DNA of 64,000 nucleotides, taken from the NCBI GenBank assembly GCA_020205615.1, contig CM035160.1, positions 2,722,937-2,786,936 on the forward strand. Direction: 5' to 3'. This DNA comes from Panax quinquefolius. Its lineage: Eukaryota > Streptophyta > Magnoliopsida > Apiales > Araliaceae. This document shows, piece after piece, positions 50,538 to 62,994 of this stretch. Numbering within the stretch: position 1 is the first letter of the stretch; every line of letters starts with the position of its first letter. The translations under genes were made by a program, and so were the position numbers. The notes beneath the pieces were generated by a model. It was given only the letters and a program-made list of their open reading frames with translations. It ran no database searches and was not told where the DNA came from.

Positions 50538-52949
50538 TGTGAGACCCCAGATTTTATCAATAAAGATTTAAATTTTGTCAAAATAATTTTTTAATATTAT
50601 GGTGTGAATTTGAGATAATATTATAGTTGTGGGTAGTATTTATAAATTTTGCAAAGTATGCAAGTGGTTATATTATATTCGATTGGTCGGGGAATATTCG
50701 GTTTAGCGAGGAATATTAAATAACTACTCAATCATTGGTGGACCCCTAATGTAATTATTGTCGGATTGAGAAAAGCGACAAAAATATTTTATTGAAATAA
50801 CGGCGGAAGTTTTACCGTGGTTCTTGTTGAACTACTTTCGGTAGTAAAAAAATGCGATAATAAGTGTGGTTGCATAAGTAGACGCGGTATTGATTATTGA
50901 TGCTTATGTGAGAATTCACTCGGTTTGATTCCATTATTATTCATTAATAATATGAATTATTATAGCGATAATGACGCTTTTATTTTATTCGTATTATTAA
51001 CGTAATAAAAGCGAAACATCTTTTATATAAAATAGAATACTTTATTAAAGTTATTCTATAAATAGAATATATTATATTTTATTATGCATAGTGTTGCATA
51101 GTGTTTTGCATAGTGTTTTTGCATAGTGTTTGCATAGTAAAATATTTTTATATAAATAGAATATATTATATTTTATTTAAAAGATTTTTCTTTAAATATG
51201 GACCGTCGATTAAAGTAAATCAACTGGACCGTTCATGGATTAATTCTTATGCATTCCATTTTCCTATAAATGAAGCTCATTCCTTCATTATTTTCTTACG
51301 AATTCATTGAAACTCTAGAGAGAAATTATAGAGAGAAGTTTATAGAGAGAAAATTATAGAAAGAAGAAGAGTATTCTCGCTACTTTACTACTTCTATATT
51401 AGGTTCTTTTTGCGGTAAGGTGTGTTATTCTTTCTTCTTGAAGAGAACTTCACGTTATTCCATTCATTATCATTACATTGGAATAACTTTCGTAAAAAGT
51501 GGCATACCCTATACATAACTCAGATATCGCCGGTATACCCTATACTTGGTGAAATCCTTATGTTATTCCATTGCTTATTATTACATTGGAATAACTTTTG
51601 TATCATGGTTTACCTATACTTGGTGACATTCTTCTATTATTACGTTGGAACATCACATGCATGTGTTTTACACAGGACCTAGTTCTGCTTTTTATTATTA
51701 CATTTGGAACATCCATGCGTGTGTTTTACAGGACTGGTTCCGTCTTTATCATTCTGTTAGAATATCTATCGTGTGTTTTACAGGACCGGATCCGGGTTCC
51801 ATCTTTATTATTCTCGTTGGAACATCACCTCCGATGTGTAATTTCACGACACGGTTCCGATTATTATTATTCATTGGAATAACTTTTGTACATCAAGCAC
51901 CGCATGCGTGGTGATTTCTTTTGTTATTCCATTCTTTATTATACCCGGTTAGTTAAAACTTTGACTTTATACTCCATGAAATTAGTAGAATATCCTTGAT
52001 ATTTGCGTTTCATCCAAAGATATCTTTTCATGAAAATATTCTTCCGATCATTATTGAATTTTACTCTCTGAAAGCGAAGATCGTGTTGACAATTTGACGT
52101 TAATAATTCATGGATTAAATAATTCTTGAACTTGTTTTATTGAATTACTATGTCATTGTCATCATCCTCATGTTATATTATGTTATCTTTGGCTTACGCG
52201 ATGCATAGATGAACTTAGTATGATTATGACCAGGATCATTTCGGTATAATCATGACTTGATATAAATGATGTGACAAAAGTCCTCGGTGGCACAGTAATG
52301 CGATGATGGATAGTTTTGGTATGATTATGACCGGGGTGATTCGGTATAGTCATGACCATTGATAACTTGATGAAAATCCTTGACCGTGGTAATGCGGGGA
52401 TGATTAGATGTGGTGGTTTATTTATTAAGCTGAGTCTCAGCGATAAAAATTGATGAAAACCTTTTAAAACCTAAAAGATAGTAGACTTTATTCTCTACTT
52501 GACTCTTTTAATGGGTTGCTTATTCCACCGCATTGATTAAACCTGGTTGTCTATTGTATTTTATCGGTTTTAACATTTGAAGGCTAATGATAATTTATTA
52601 CGCATTATCTTAGTCATAATATTTCTCATTTGGGCTAGTTGAGCTCACCCTTTTCTTTCCTTTATTCTCTTCGTGAAATGAGAACATATGGGACTTAGTC
52701 TGGGAGCGGAGTAATGGTCGAGAGGATAGCATTAGTAGTCCTCACTATTACGTGAAATAGTGTGATAATAGTTGTAATGAGGACTCCTTTTGAGTTTGTA
52801 TAATATCTAGTAGATAATATTTGTATTCAAACTCACGCTTTATGTCGATTGTATACTACAGTTATATTAGTAAGTTGTATTTGAATTTATGTACCATGTA
52901 AGTGGCGACCCAAGATGGGTGACGTATACCTAATTTTGGGGGCGTCACA
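50538..52949 (+). repeat. Family B LTR, plus orientation
   Basis: It starts TGTGAGACCCCAG and ends TTTGGGGGCGTCACA, 2412 bp, a full B LTR opposite in orientation to its left neighbour. The TATA-like TATAAAT is at 51265-51271, followed by a CT/GA-rich leader, and the 58-bp repeat array at about 51455-51905. The flanks ACTTG (left) and CTTTC (right) are not a duplication, and neither a PBS nor internal B sequence follows. It is therefore not a simple solo LTR; one side was rearranged. Confidence 0.85.
51265..51271 (+). promoter_or_regulatory. TATA-like box of a family B LTR
   Basis: TATAAAT in TTTCCTATAAATGAAGC. The same site in the minus-strand B LTRs lies near 10736-10745 and 16536-16546. 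It is followed within 60 bases by the repeated GAGAGAAATTATAGAGAG leader. Confidence 0.5.
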
Positions 52950-54133
52950 CTTTCTCTCTCTAAATTATTGAGTCTATTCATCAGTGCAAGTTTCCTTCAA
53001 ATTTTATAACCGATATTACGATCGGAAATGCGATATTTTGAGGTAAGGGGTGTTATATTCTTCTTAAAATGATATTTTCTTCAATATCATTATACCGAAA
53101 TATTGGTATGAACTTTTTATCAAATTTGAAACTTTTTGTGTCGGGGTTACTATTCACGTATACGGCACTATTCACGAATACGACACTATTCACCAAAAAA
53201 TAAAATTTTCTTCTTTTTGTTTAAGATGTCTATTATGGTCACTATCTTTGATTTTATCCATGTTTTGATCTTTATTCTTGAATTTTGCTTCAAAATTGGT
53301 TATTATGGAGTATTATTGATCTTGGATAAACTGTTATACGAATCTTTACTATTTGTCCTTCTGTCTCATTGGATTGGTTTTTTTTAAAATATTTTTCATC
53401 ATCCTTAGTCCTAAATGATGATATTACTGAATATCTTTGGCCTGTAGTGCAAAGATGAATGATTAACTGATGAATATCTTTGGCCCGTAGTGCGAAGATG
53501 AACAAGTGTTGAGATGAACATGACCGTTGATGATACAAATGAATATCTTTGGCTTTTGTAGTGCAAAGATGAATATTGATTAAAGATGTATATTGATTGT
53601 TGTTACTGGGGATAAAATTGATGATGGACTTTTAAATCTTAGAAGATAGTAAAACTCATTCTCTACTTGACTTTTCTAATGGATTGTCAATTTCATTGTA
53701 GTTGTTGATCTAAAACTTGTTATTCATTATATTTTATCGATTTTTACTGTTGAAGACTAACGATAATTTGTTGTATATTATCTTAGTCATAATATTCTTT
53801 ATTGGGCTAGTTGAGCTCACCCTTTTCCTTTTTTGTTCCATTTTTCTCGGGAGGTGAGAACATAGCGAGGAACTAAGTAGAGTGCTGGAGTGATGGTTCT
53901 AGAAAGATGTTTTAGCAGATCCTCACTATTTCGTAAAATAATATTTGAATAATTGTAATGAGGACTTATTTGAGTGTGGATATTGTCTAGAAGACAATAT
54001 TTGTATTTAAACTCACAGTATGTGTTGTCGTATTTTACACAATAATTGTATTATTGAAGTTGTAGTTTGCTTTCTGTACCATGTATTTGGCAACTCAGAA
54101 TGGGTATTGTATACCTATTTTGGGGGCGTCACA
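52950..54133 (+). repeat. Family A LTR fragment lacking U3 (first of two)
   Basis: It starts at CTTTCTCTCTCTAAATTATTGAG, which corresponds to about 61562 in the complete LTR, some 40 bp past the TATA box. It continues through the CCAAAGATG repeats to the LTR end GGGGGCGTCACA at 54133. U3 and the promoter are absent. It is diverged from the next fragment, so it is not a simple recent duplication of it. Confidence 0.7.
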
Positions 54134-55409
54134 ACTAGACTAAGACTTCATATCGAATTGAAAATTACATCAGAAACTAAAGTTTTCTCTCTCTATATTA
54201 TCGAGCGTATTCTTGTGAGTATTTTGAGTATACTTTGAGTATTGCTATACGGTGCAAGTTCAAGTCATAGCCTATATCCGGTGTTTCAACTAGAAGTACT
54301 ATCTTTGTGAGGTAAGGGATATTTTTTTTTTTCATAATGATATTATTTCTTCAATATCATTATGTTGAAATATTGATCTCAAGTTTTTTATCAAATTTAG
54401 AACTTTTGGTGTCTGAGAGTTACTTATTCACGTATCTGACTTTATTCACGATATCTGATATTCATTATTCACGAATACGACATTATTCATCGAAAAATGA
54501 AAAATTTTCTTTTCATCCAAAATATCTATTCTGGATACTAGCTTTGATTGTATCCATGTTTTGATCATTCTTGAATTTTACACCATTATAATTATTTTTG
54601 AGGTATTTTTGGACATGGATAAAACAAAGTACGAATCCTTAATCCTTAATCCTTGTCATTTTGTTTCAATGGATTCGTTTCTTTAAAATATTTTTTATCA
54701 TCCTCGGTCTTAAATGATGATATTATTGAATATCTTTGGCTGTGTAGCAAAAGATGAATGATTTCTGAAGAATATCTTTGGCCCGTAGTGCAAAGATGAA
54801 CAAGTGTTTAGATGAACATGATTGGTGATGAATATCTTGGCACTGTAGTGTAAAGATGAATATTTGATTCGGATATATATTGATTGATGTTACGAGGATA
54901 AAAGATAGGCGATGAACTTTAAATTCATACATAGAAGATAGTAGTTTGCATTCTCTACTTAACTCTTCTAATGAATTATTATTTTCATTGCGAATATTGA
55001 TTTAAAATTTGTTGTCTATTGTATTCTATTAGATTTTACCCCGTTGAAGACTAACGATAATTTGTTGTATATTATCTTAGTCATAATATCCTTTTCTTGG
55101 GCTAGTTGAGCTCACCCTTTTCCTTTTTTGTTCCATTTTTCTTCTCGAGAAGCGAGAATTTAGCGAAAGCAACGAGTCGGGATATGGAATGAAAGTTCTA
55201 GAGAGAGTTGTTTAGTAGTCCTCACCATTTTGTAAAATAATGTATCAATAAATGTGATGAGGATTTATCCGAGTATAGATATTGTCAGAAGATAATATTT
55301 GTATACAAACTCACGATTTTATTGTTATAATAATAAAGTTGTAGTTGTTTACGTACCATGTATTGACAACTCGAGAATGGGTGATGTATACCTATTTTGG
55401 GGGCGTCGC
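54134..55409 (+). repeat. Family A LTR fragment lacking U3 (5' LTR of the plus-strand element)
   Basis: Recognisable LTR sequence begins GAATTGAAAATTAC (about 54155), near the predicted transcription start of the LTR. It runs through R-U5 to GGGGGCGTCGCG, and the PBS follows at 55413. The first 20 bases after 54133 match poorly. Compared with 60172-62783, the first 1.36 kb (all of U3) is missing. Confidence 0.7.
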
Positions 55410-55412
55410 GGT

Positions 55413-55429
55413 TGGTATCGAGCTTAGAG
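55413..55429 (+). other. Primer binding site, plus-strand element
   Basis: TGGTATCGAGCTTAGAG, a few bases past the LTR end. It is the same type as the A1 and A2 sites. Confidence 0.65.
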
Positions 55430-55594
55430 ATATGATCTCAAAGGAGATCGGGGAATAGAATTAGGAGGGAGAGCGAGTAAATCCTTGTTAGTGTGTCCTA
55501 CTAAGCTTATTTGTTAGTTGGTTGATATATAAGGATATTATGTGATATATTGATTTCCTTAATTAACCCTTGTTTTATGGCGATGTATTTGAGA

Positions 55595-58500
55595 ATGTCG
55601 ATCGAGAATATTAACAATGAAAATGAGAGGCCGTGGAGACGCGCTGTACTCACCAACGAGGAGAGCGTAACAGCAGTGTGCAATGTTCCTCCTGTGAACA
55701 ACACCCTTTGAGTAGATGATGAGCGAGGGATGTTTAGAAGCTTTTTGCATAGTTCATGCAAAATCGACGAGGAGACTCGTGTTCAAAATCTGAGGAGGAA
55801 ATGATAACAATTCACGGGTTGTCACAAACAAAAACGATTCAAAGAGTTGGGACCACGAATTTAAGGAAAGCCGGATCCGATCATGGCGGAAACATGGGTC
55901 AAGTAAATTACCAAGATATTCGATGTCTTGGGATGCACGGAGGAAACGAAGGTTCCATTCGCCACCTTTATGTTAAGTGGCGGCGGACTATTGGTGGGAG
56001 TCTGTGAAGCGCGACTCCATCGTCCCAACTTTTCGGCATGTCTTGGGAGACGTTTCAGAAACTATTTAATGACAAATACTTTCCGAAAGTGTTCGTTATA
56101 TGAAGGAAGTGGAGTTCATTGATTAGAACAAAACAACATGGCGGTGTCTCGATGACGAGGCAAAGTTTGCGAGTTATCGAGGTTTGCACCTCATTTGGTG
56201 GAGAATGAGGAGCGTATGACGCGGATGTTTCGAGAGGTTTGAAACCCGACATAATGACAATATCTCATTTCTCATAAATTTTCTCTCTATTCGGATGTTT
56301 TTAACATGGCTCAATTGTTAGAAAGCGAGATAACGAGTATGTTCAACCGAGGGACCATAACCGAGGATCGTACTGGAGATAGCAGTCAATGAATAATGAT
56401 AACCGGTGGAGAAAGAAAGCAGACGGACAAAAATGGTAACCACTCTGGTGGTAATCATGGCCATGAAAATAGAAGAAGCGAGTCGGGGGTAGATTTTAAA
56501 AGAGGAGATTTAATAACGACCGTATGAATATCTGACAAAGTCTTAAAGAATCGGTTCTAAGGGAGGAGAACGACCACCGGTCATTATATTTATAAATGCG
56601 GAAAGAGGGACATATCGGTCAAACCGTCCCACAACGATTCAAGGTATGCTATAATTGTGGAAAGGAAGGATATATCGCCGAGATTATGCAGTAGCGAAAC
56701 CTAGTTCAATTGGGACGGTGACTCAAAAGACATCCCGAGAAAAGTCAAAGTCAATCTGCCCGGAAGTGCGTTTGTTGTGATGGTCAAAATGCGAGGAACC
56801 CAAACGAGGTGATCACGGGTAAACTATTTATAAATTCTTGCGAAGTTTATACCTTACTTGATACCGGTCTTTACCCATTCATTTATCTCTCCCGCTTGTG
56901 CTCAACGTTTAAACTTGACTCAGGAGAAATTAGACTTTGACCTATCTGTGGAAACTCCGTTAGAGAAACTTTCATCACATCCACTCGTTTATAAATCTTG
57001 TTTAATTCAAGTTGGCACCATTACTTTTGTTGACCTTATCTCTTTAAAGATACTTGTTTTTGATGTTATTTTAGGGATTGATTGGTTAACTACTCATCAT
57101 GCCAAAATTGATTGTTTTCGTAAGGTTGTTATTTTTCATATTCCTAACCAACCCGTTTTATGCAATTCAAGCAACTAAACCATTAAAATCAATCTTCGTC
57201 ATATCTAATCATAAAGCTATTCGTTTATTGAAAAGCGGATGTCAAGCTTTCTTAGCCCATGTTATGGATTTGAATAAAGACACGTCCAAATTTGAATAAT
57301 ATTCTGTTGTTATTGACTTTTTCCGGCGTATTTCTGAAGAACTTCCGGTCTACCCCGAGCGTGAAGTTGAATTCTTTATTGATCTTGAACACGGTACAAA
57401 GCCCATTTCTAAAACCCCATATCGAATGGCTCTATTGAACTTGAGGAGTTAAAGGTCCAACTACGTGAATTGTTGGACATCGGTTTCATTCGTCCAAGTA
57501 CATCTCCTTGGGGTGCTCTGTTTTTATTAAGTAAAGAAGAAAGAGCGGGAGTATGCGACTTTCAGTATTGACTATCGGGAATTGAACCATGTCACCATCA
57601 AGAATAGGTATCCTCTACCTCGTATTGATGACTTGTTTGACCGATTCTAAGGGCACAATTCTTTTCAAAAATCGATCTTCGATTCGGATATCATCGGTGA
57701 AGATTAGAAGGCGAGGATATTCAAAGACCGCCTTGAGAACTTCGGTATGGGCATTATGAATTCTTAGTCATGTCTTTCGGACGGACTAATGCTCCTCGCG
57801 ACTTTCATGGATATGATGAACCGAAAGTATTCAAGGAATATTTGGATCGATTTGTTGTCTTTATTGATGACATCCTCATATATTCTAAAAGTCATGAAGA
57901 TTATGAGCACCATTTGAATTTGGTACTCCAAAGGCTTCGTGAAAACAAACTATATGCCAAATTGAAGAAATGCGAGTTTCGGCGAGGAAGTAGCATTTCT
58001 TGGGCACGTCAGTGTCAAAACATGGAGTATCAAGTGGACCCGCGAAGATTGAAGCAATACAAAGTTGGGAGCAACCAGAAGTCGTTGAATAGAAGTACGT
58101 AGTTTTTCGGGTCTCTATTTGGTTATTATCGGAGATTCGTGGAAGGTTTTCTCGAATCGCTACTCCATTAACTCGCCTAACTTCGGAAGGATACAAAATT
58201 CGTTTGGGCGAAGAATGCGAGAAGAGTTTCCAAGAGATTAAGAGGAGACTTATTTTAAGACTGTTTCTAACAATACCATCGATTCGGATGGATTTGTTAT
58301 CTCTGACGGCGATGGTTCGGGCAAAGGGTTAGGATGTGTTCTCATGCAACGTGGAAAAGTCATAGCTTTATGCCGCATGACAACTTAAAGAATATGAGAG
58401 GAATTATCCTACTCATGATCTAGAGTTAGCGGCGATCGTTTTATTGCTTAAAGATATGGAGGCACTATCTATATGGGGAGAAAGTGGAGATATATTCGGA

Positions 58501-60150
58501 CCATAAAAGCCTCAAATATTTCTTCACTTAAAAGGAACTCAACATACAACAACGACGTTGGCTTGAGTTGTTGAAAGATTACGACCACACTATTCAATAC
58601 CATCCTAGAAAAGAGAACGTGGTGGCGACGCGTTGAGTAGAAGATCATATCGCAGGAAGGAGTGCGATGATGTCAAGTATACGCGTAGAGCCAACTTTAA
58701 TAGAAAAAAGTTAAGGTTGCTTTCAAGCCACCCAGGCCGGAAATGATGCGTATGAAGAAGAAAGTACAAGAATGAGCTATTCTAAGCGAGAATTGATGAA
58801 GAAGGAATACTTGAGTCCACTCTGGACTTTGTGTCCCTAACGACTCGATTTGAAAGTACAAGATTATGATGGAGGCACACAATACACCATTTGCAATCCA
58901 TCACGGAAGTACTAAAATGTATCATGATCTTGACATACATTTTGGTGGAACAATATGAAGAGAGAGATTGCAAAGTTTATCTCAATGTGTTTAACTTGTC
59001 GGCGTGGTAAAGGCGGAGCATCTAGTACCTAAGGGTCCGTTGCAACCACTTGAGATTACGAAATGGAAGTGGGAACACATTACCATGGATTACGTTACGG
59101 GTCTTCCTACGGTTTCTCAAGGCATCAATGCTATTTGGGTTATTGTTGATAGATTATCCAAGTTCGCTTCATTTCTTGCCGACACGGAGACTTATTCCTT
59201 GAACGTCTTGCTAGTATATATGTAAATGAGATTGTGAGGTTACATGGCATGCCAAGTATCCATAGTTTCGGATCGTGACCCAAGATTCACTTCAAGATTT
59301 TGGGTTAGCTTGCAAAAAGCTATGAGCGCAGATTTCTGATTGATTCGGCATATCATCCTCAAGCAGACGGACAATCGAGAGAGGACTAATCAAACTCTTG
59401 AAGATCTATTAAGACTCTGTCCTAGACTTCAAAGGCGGTTGGGATAAGTATTTACCATTGGTGGAATTCTCCTACAACAATGAGTTATCGAGCAAGTATA
59501 GGTGTGGCTCCATTTGAAGCATTATATGGACGAAAGTGTCGCTCTCCAATATGTTGGGATGAGGTGGGTGAAGCAACATTGTTGGGACCCGAAGTTAATA
59601 CGTATGACTCACCGAAAAGATCAAATGATTCGACAACGTATACAAAGCGGCACAAGATCGACAAAAGAGTTATGCGGATCTTCATCGAAAGGATGTGGAA
59701 TTTAGTATAGGGGATCATGTATTATTGCGAAGTCTTTCCATGGAAGGGAGTTACAAGATTTGGGAAGAGGAAAGCTCGATCCACGATTTATTGGTCCATT
59801 TCAAATTCTTGACCGAGTAGAAATGTAGCCTATAGACTTGCGTTACCTCGAGTATGTCTCGTGTTCATAATGTGTTTCACATATCTCGTACTTCAGTAAA
59901 TATGTGAAAGACCCGAACCACGTTATAGAGTTAGAACCGGACGAAATAATAGAAGACTTAACGTATGAGGAGGTACTTGTCAAGATCTTGGATAGGAATG
60001 AGCATGTCCTACTGTTGAAAGGTCATACCACAAGTTAAAGTTTTGTGGAGGAATCATGCTTATAGAGGAAATGACCGGGAATTGGAAGCGAAATGAAAGC
60101 GAGGTATCCTCACCTTTTCAAAACTGTGTACGACGTCAATTTCGAGGACG
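55595..60150 (+). pseudogene. gag-pol polyprotein remnant, plus-strand copy
   Basis: Gag opens at ATG 55595 (MSIENINNEN). The zinc knuckle CYNCGKEG starts at 56647. Protease/linker lies at 56858-57300, including LKILVFDVILGIDWL. RT spans about 57400-58110, with MSFGRTNAP and the catalytic [11 protein letters not shown] near 57860. RNase H ([22 protein letters not shown]) is at about 58290-58560. Integrase is at about 58880-59720, with KWKWEHITMDYVTGLP (first catalytic Asp) and [12 protein letters not shown]. The GPY/F region and the tail (YEEVLVKILDR) run to about 60150. Frameshifts break every domain boundary. The enzymes would act in cytoplasmic virus-like particles and in nuclear integration if intact. 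Confidence 0.88.
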
Positions 60151-60159
60151 AAATTTCAT

Positions 60160-60171
60160 AAGGAGGGAGGT
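60160..60171 (+). other. Polypurine tract, plus-strand element
   Basis: AAGGAGGGAGGT directly before the LTR start TGTAAGACCCC. It primes plus-strand DNA synthesis in LTR elements and fixes the LTR boundary. Minus-strand equivalents are at 2294-2307, 11472-11485 and 17955-17968. Confidence 0.85.
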
Positions 60172-62783
60172 TGTAAGACCCCAACTTATTATTAATGAAA
60201 TTTAATTTTCTCTATTTATTATTTTGAAATAGTAAGGGTTGATTTGATTAATATGGATAGTTATGGGTAAAATATGCAAATATTTCAAAATAATAAGTGG
60301 TTATAAAATATTCATTGTTATTCGGGGAATATTCGTTTGGTCGTGGAATATTAAATGCTGTCTTGGGAATATTCGTATTTGACACGTTAACCCATGTGTG
60401 GGCCCCATAACGGAAAGCGATTGGATGAAGAAAACGGCAAATATTAGTTGTTTAAAAATAACGGCGTAGTTATTACAAGCTATTACTATTAAAATACTCG
60501 GTGGTTAACACACGCGAAGCTTTGCAGTATTGCACCAATTATTGATTCTTACGTAAGAAGGCACTACTCAATAATGGTATCGATGAATTCTTGATCGATA
60601 TTTTATTTTATTGATTTAATAATTGCCAGCGTTGATATTTTATATTGTTGTTGCTTCAATAATTGTCATTACACGATATTTTCATTATCGAAGCTAATAA
60701 TTCATATTATCCGAATAATATTATTAGATAACATTATTGGCAATGTCTAGAAAGTTCGCATAAGGAGAGGTTTGGTCACCTAATTGCGGCCAAGATGAGG
60801 AGAAATTCTTATTGAAAGCCCCTCTTTCCAGGAAGCGCACGGTTGTCAATATTGTGATTACGTAATATTATTTGTGAATAATTAATTATTGATTCATATG
60901 ATGAGAAAAATATTGATTTTATGTGGATATAGATGGAGAAATTTTTAATGTGACAATTGTTGAAAATTAATATTTTATCTTTTTACGATAAAATAATTCA
61001 TTTAAATATATTATTATATTTTAATAATATAATAATGGTGATATTTTTACAACGAATGTGGGATATATGAGTATCTGAGGAGGAAGAGTATTTTTGTTGC
61101 AATAAATGTTTAAAACATGTTAAACATGTCGGTGGACCCCATTTATTGACCGAAATTTGATTATAGCACAGTAAAATCGTCTGTTTGTGGATTTTTGATC
61201 AATTCTATTTGGAATTTGGAAAAACTTTCTTCCGCAAAGTTGTAGAGAATTGAATTTCATATAAAAATTGCAAGATTCAAATTTTTCCGACAAAAGGGCT
61301 ATTTATTGTGAATTATTGAAGTTCAAACTCAAAATAATTGATTTTTGGAAGTTTAAATTATTTTAAATTAGAAAATGTTTTTTCTTACTTTTTCTAGAAG
61401 GTGGCATATGCTTATTGAAATTTGAAATCAGATTTCAAGAGTGGCGTAGGAATTTTGATATATATAATAATATTAAATTAAATTTTTCGCTTTTGGTGTT
61501 CTAAGCAATTTCTATATAAAAGGGTCTTAGGTTAGAATTGAAAATTACACGAAACTAAAGTTTTTTCTCTCTATATTATCGAGCGTATTCTTGTGAGTAT
61601 TTTGAGTATACTTTGAGTATTGCTATACTGGTGCAAGTTCAAGTCATAGCTTTATATCAGGTGTTTCAACCAAGAAATCTTGTCTTTGTGAGGTAAAGGA
61701 TATTTTTTTTCTCGTAATGATATTATTTCTTCAATATCATTATGTTAAAATATTGATTTGAAGTTTTTATCAAATTTGGAACTTTTGGTGTCTGAGTTAC
61801 TATTCACGATATCTGGACTATTCACGATATCTGATCTTATTCACGAATCTGTGACTATTCATCGAAAAATGAAAAATTTTCTTTTCGTCAAAATATCTAT
61901 TCGGATACTAGCTTTGATTGTATCCATGTTTTGATCATTCTTGAATTTTACACCACTATAATTATTTTTGAGGTATTTTTGGACATGGATAAAACAAAGT
62001 ATCTAATCCTTAATCCTTAATCCTTGTCATTTTGTTTCTTTGGATTCGTTTCTTTAAAAATATTTTTATCATCCTCGGTCTTAAATGATGATATTATTGA
62101 ATATCTTTGGCTTTGTAGTGCAAAGATGAATGATTTCTGAAGAATATCTTTGGCCCGTAGCAAAGATGAACAGTATTTAGATGAACATGACAGTGATGAA
62201 TATCTTTGGCTGTAGTGTAAAGATGAATATTTGATTCGGATATATATTGATTGATGTTACAGGGGATAAAAGATAGAGCGATGAACTTTTAAATTCATAC
62301 ATAGAAGATAGTAGTTTGCATTCTCTACTTTAACTCTTCTAATGAATTATTATTTCATTGCGAATATTGATTTAAAATTTGTTGTCTATTGTATTCTATT
62401 AGATTTTTCCCTGTTGAAGACTAACGATAATTTGTTGTATATTATCTTAGTCATAATATCCTTCTTATTGGGCTAGTTGAGCTCACCCTTTTCCTTTTTG
62501 TTCCATTTTTTTTCTTCTTGGGGAGGCGAGAATATATAGAAGATGCAGTCTGGGGTATGGAATGAAAGTTCTAGAGAGAGTTGTTTAGTAGTCCTCACCA
62601 TTTTTGTAAAATAATATATCAATAAATATGATGAGGATTTATCCGAGTATAGATATTGTCTGAAGATAATATTTGTATACAAACTCACGATTTTATTGTT
62701 GTAATAATAAAGTTGTAGTTGTTTACGTACCATGTATTGACAACTTAGAATGGGTGATGTATACCTATTTTGGGGGCGTCACA
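60172..62783 (+). repeat. Family A LTR, complete, plus orientation
   Basis: From TGTAAGACCCC to GGGGGCGTCACA, 2612 bp. U3 holds GAATATTC sites near 60330 and 60377 plus GGAATATT variants. The TATA box TATATAAA is at 61513-61520. R-U5 holds TTGGCCCGTAG-type repeats at about 62105-62225. It closes the element at 55410 and also precedes a second PBS at 62810, so it again serves two internal regions. Confidence 0.9.
61513..61520 (+). promoter_or_regulatory. TATA box of the complete plus-strand family A LTR
   Basis: TATATAAA in TTTCTATATAAAAGGG, with expected transcription start near 61540-61550. The two U3-less LTR pieces at 52950 and 54134 begin at or just past the equivalent of this start. Confidence 0.6.
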
Positions 62784-62805
62784 TATACCTATTTTGGGGG
62801 CGTCA
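62784..62805 (+). repeat. 22-bp duplication of the LTR end before the PBS
   Basis: The last bases of the LTR (TATACCTATTTTGGGGGCGT plus CA) are repeated once directly after the LTR end at 62783. The PBS follows the second copy. Confidence 0.8.
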
Positions 62806-62809
62806 TATT

Positions 62810-62826
62810 TGGTATCAAGCTTAGGG
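62810..62826 (+). other. Primer binding site after the complete plus-strand LTR
   Basis: TGGTATCAAGCTTAGGG, a candidate initiator tRNA-Met site. It differs from the other copies by A for G at position 8. Confidence 0.65.
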
Positions 62827-62994
62827 ATATGGTCTCTGGCGGAGATCGTGGAATAGAATTAGGAGGGGAGAGATGAGTAAATCATTCGCTAGTGTATCAT
62901 ATCTAAGCTTATTTGTTGGTCAGTCATAATATAAGAATATTATGTGATATGTTAATTTGTTTAATTAACCCTTGTTTTATGACAGTATTTAAGA

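Larger units (their letters stand above)
55410..60171 (+). mobile_element. Internal region of Ty3/Gypsy (Tekay-type) retrotransposon, plus-strand copy
   Basis: It lies between the U3-less LTR piece and the complete LTR at 60172. PBS at 55413-55429, gag, protease, RT, RNase H, integrase, chromodomain-like tail, and PPT AAGGAGGGAGGT at 60160-60171. It is collinear with A1 and A2 in opposite orientation, 4.76 kb, with its own set of small indels. Confidence 0.9.

Noticed and set aside
50538..52949. Simple solo LTR of family B
   Set aside because: Flanks ACTTG and CTTTC do not match, and the two sides are different elements, so a clean insertion is not supported.
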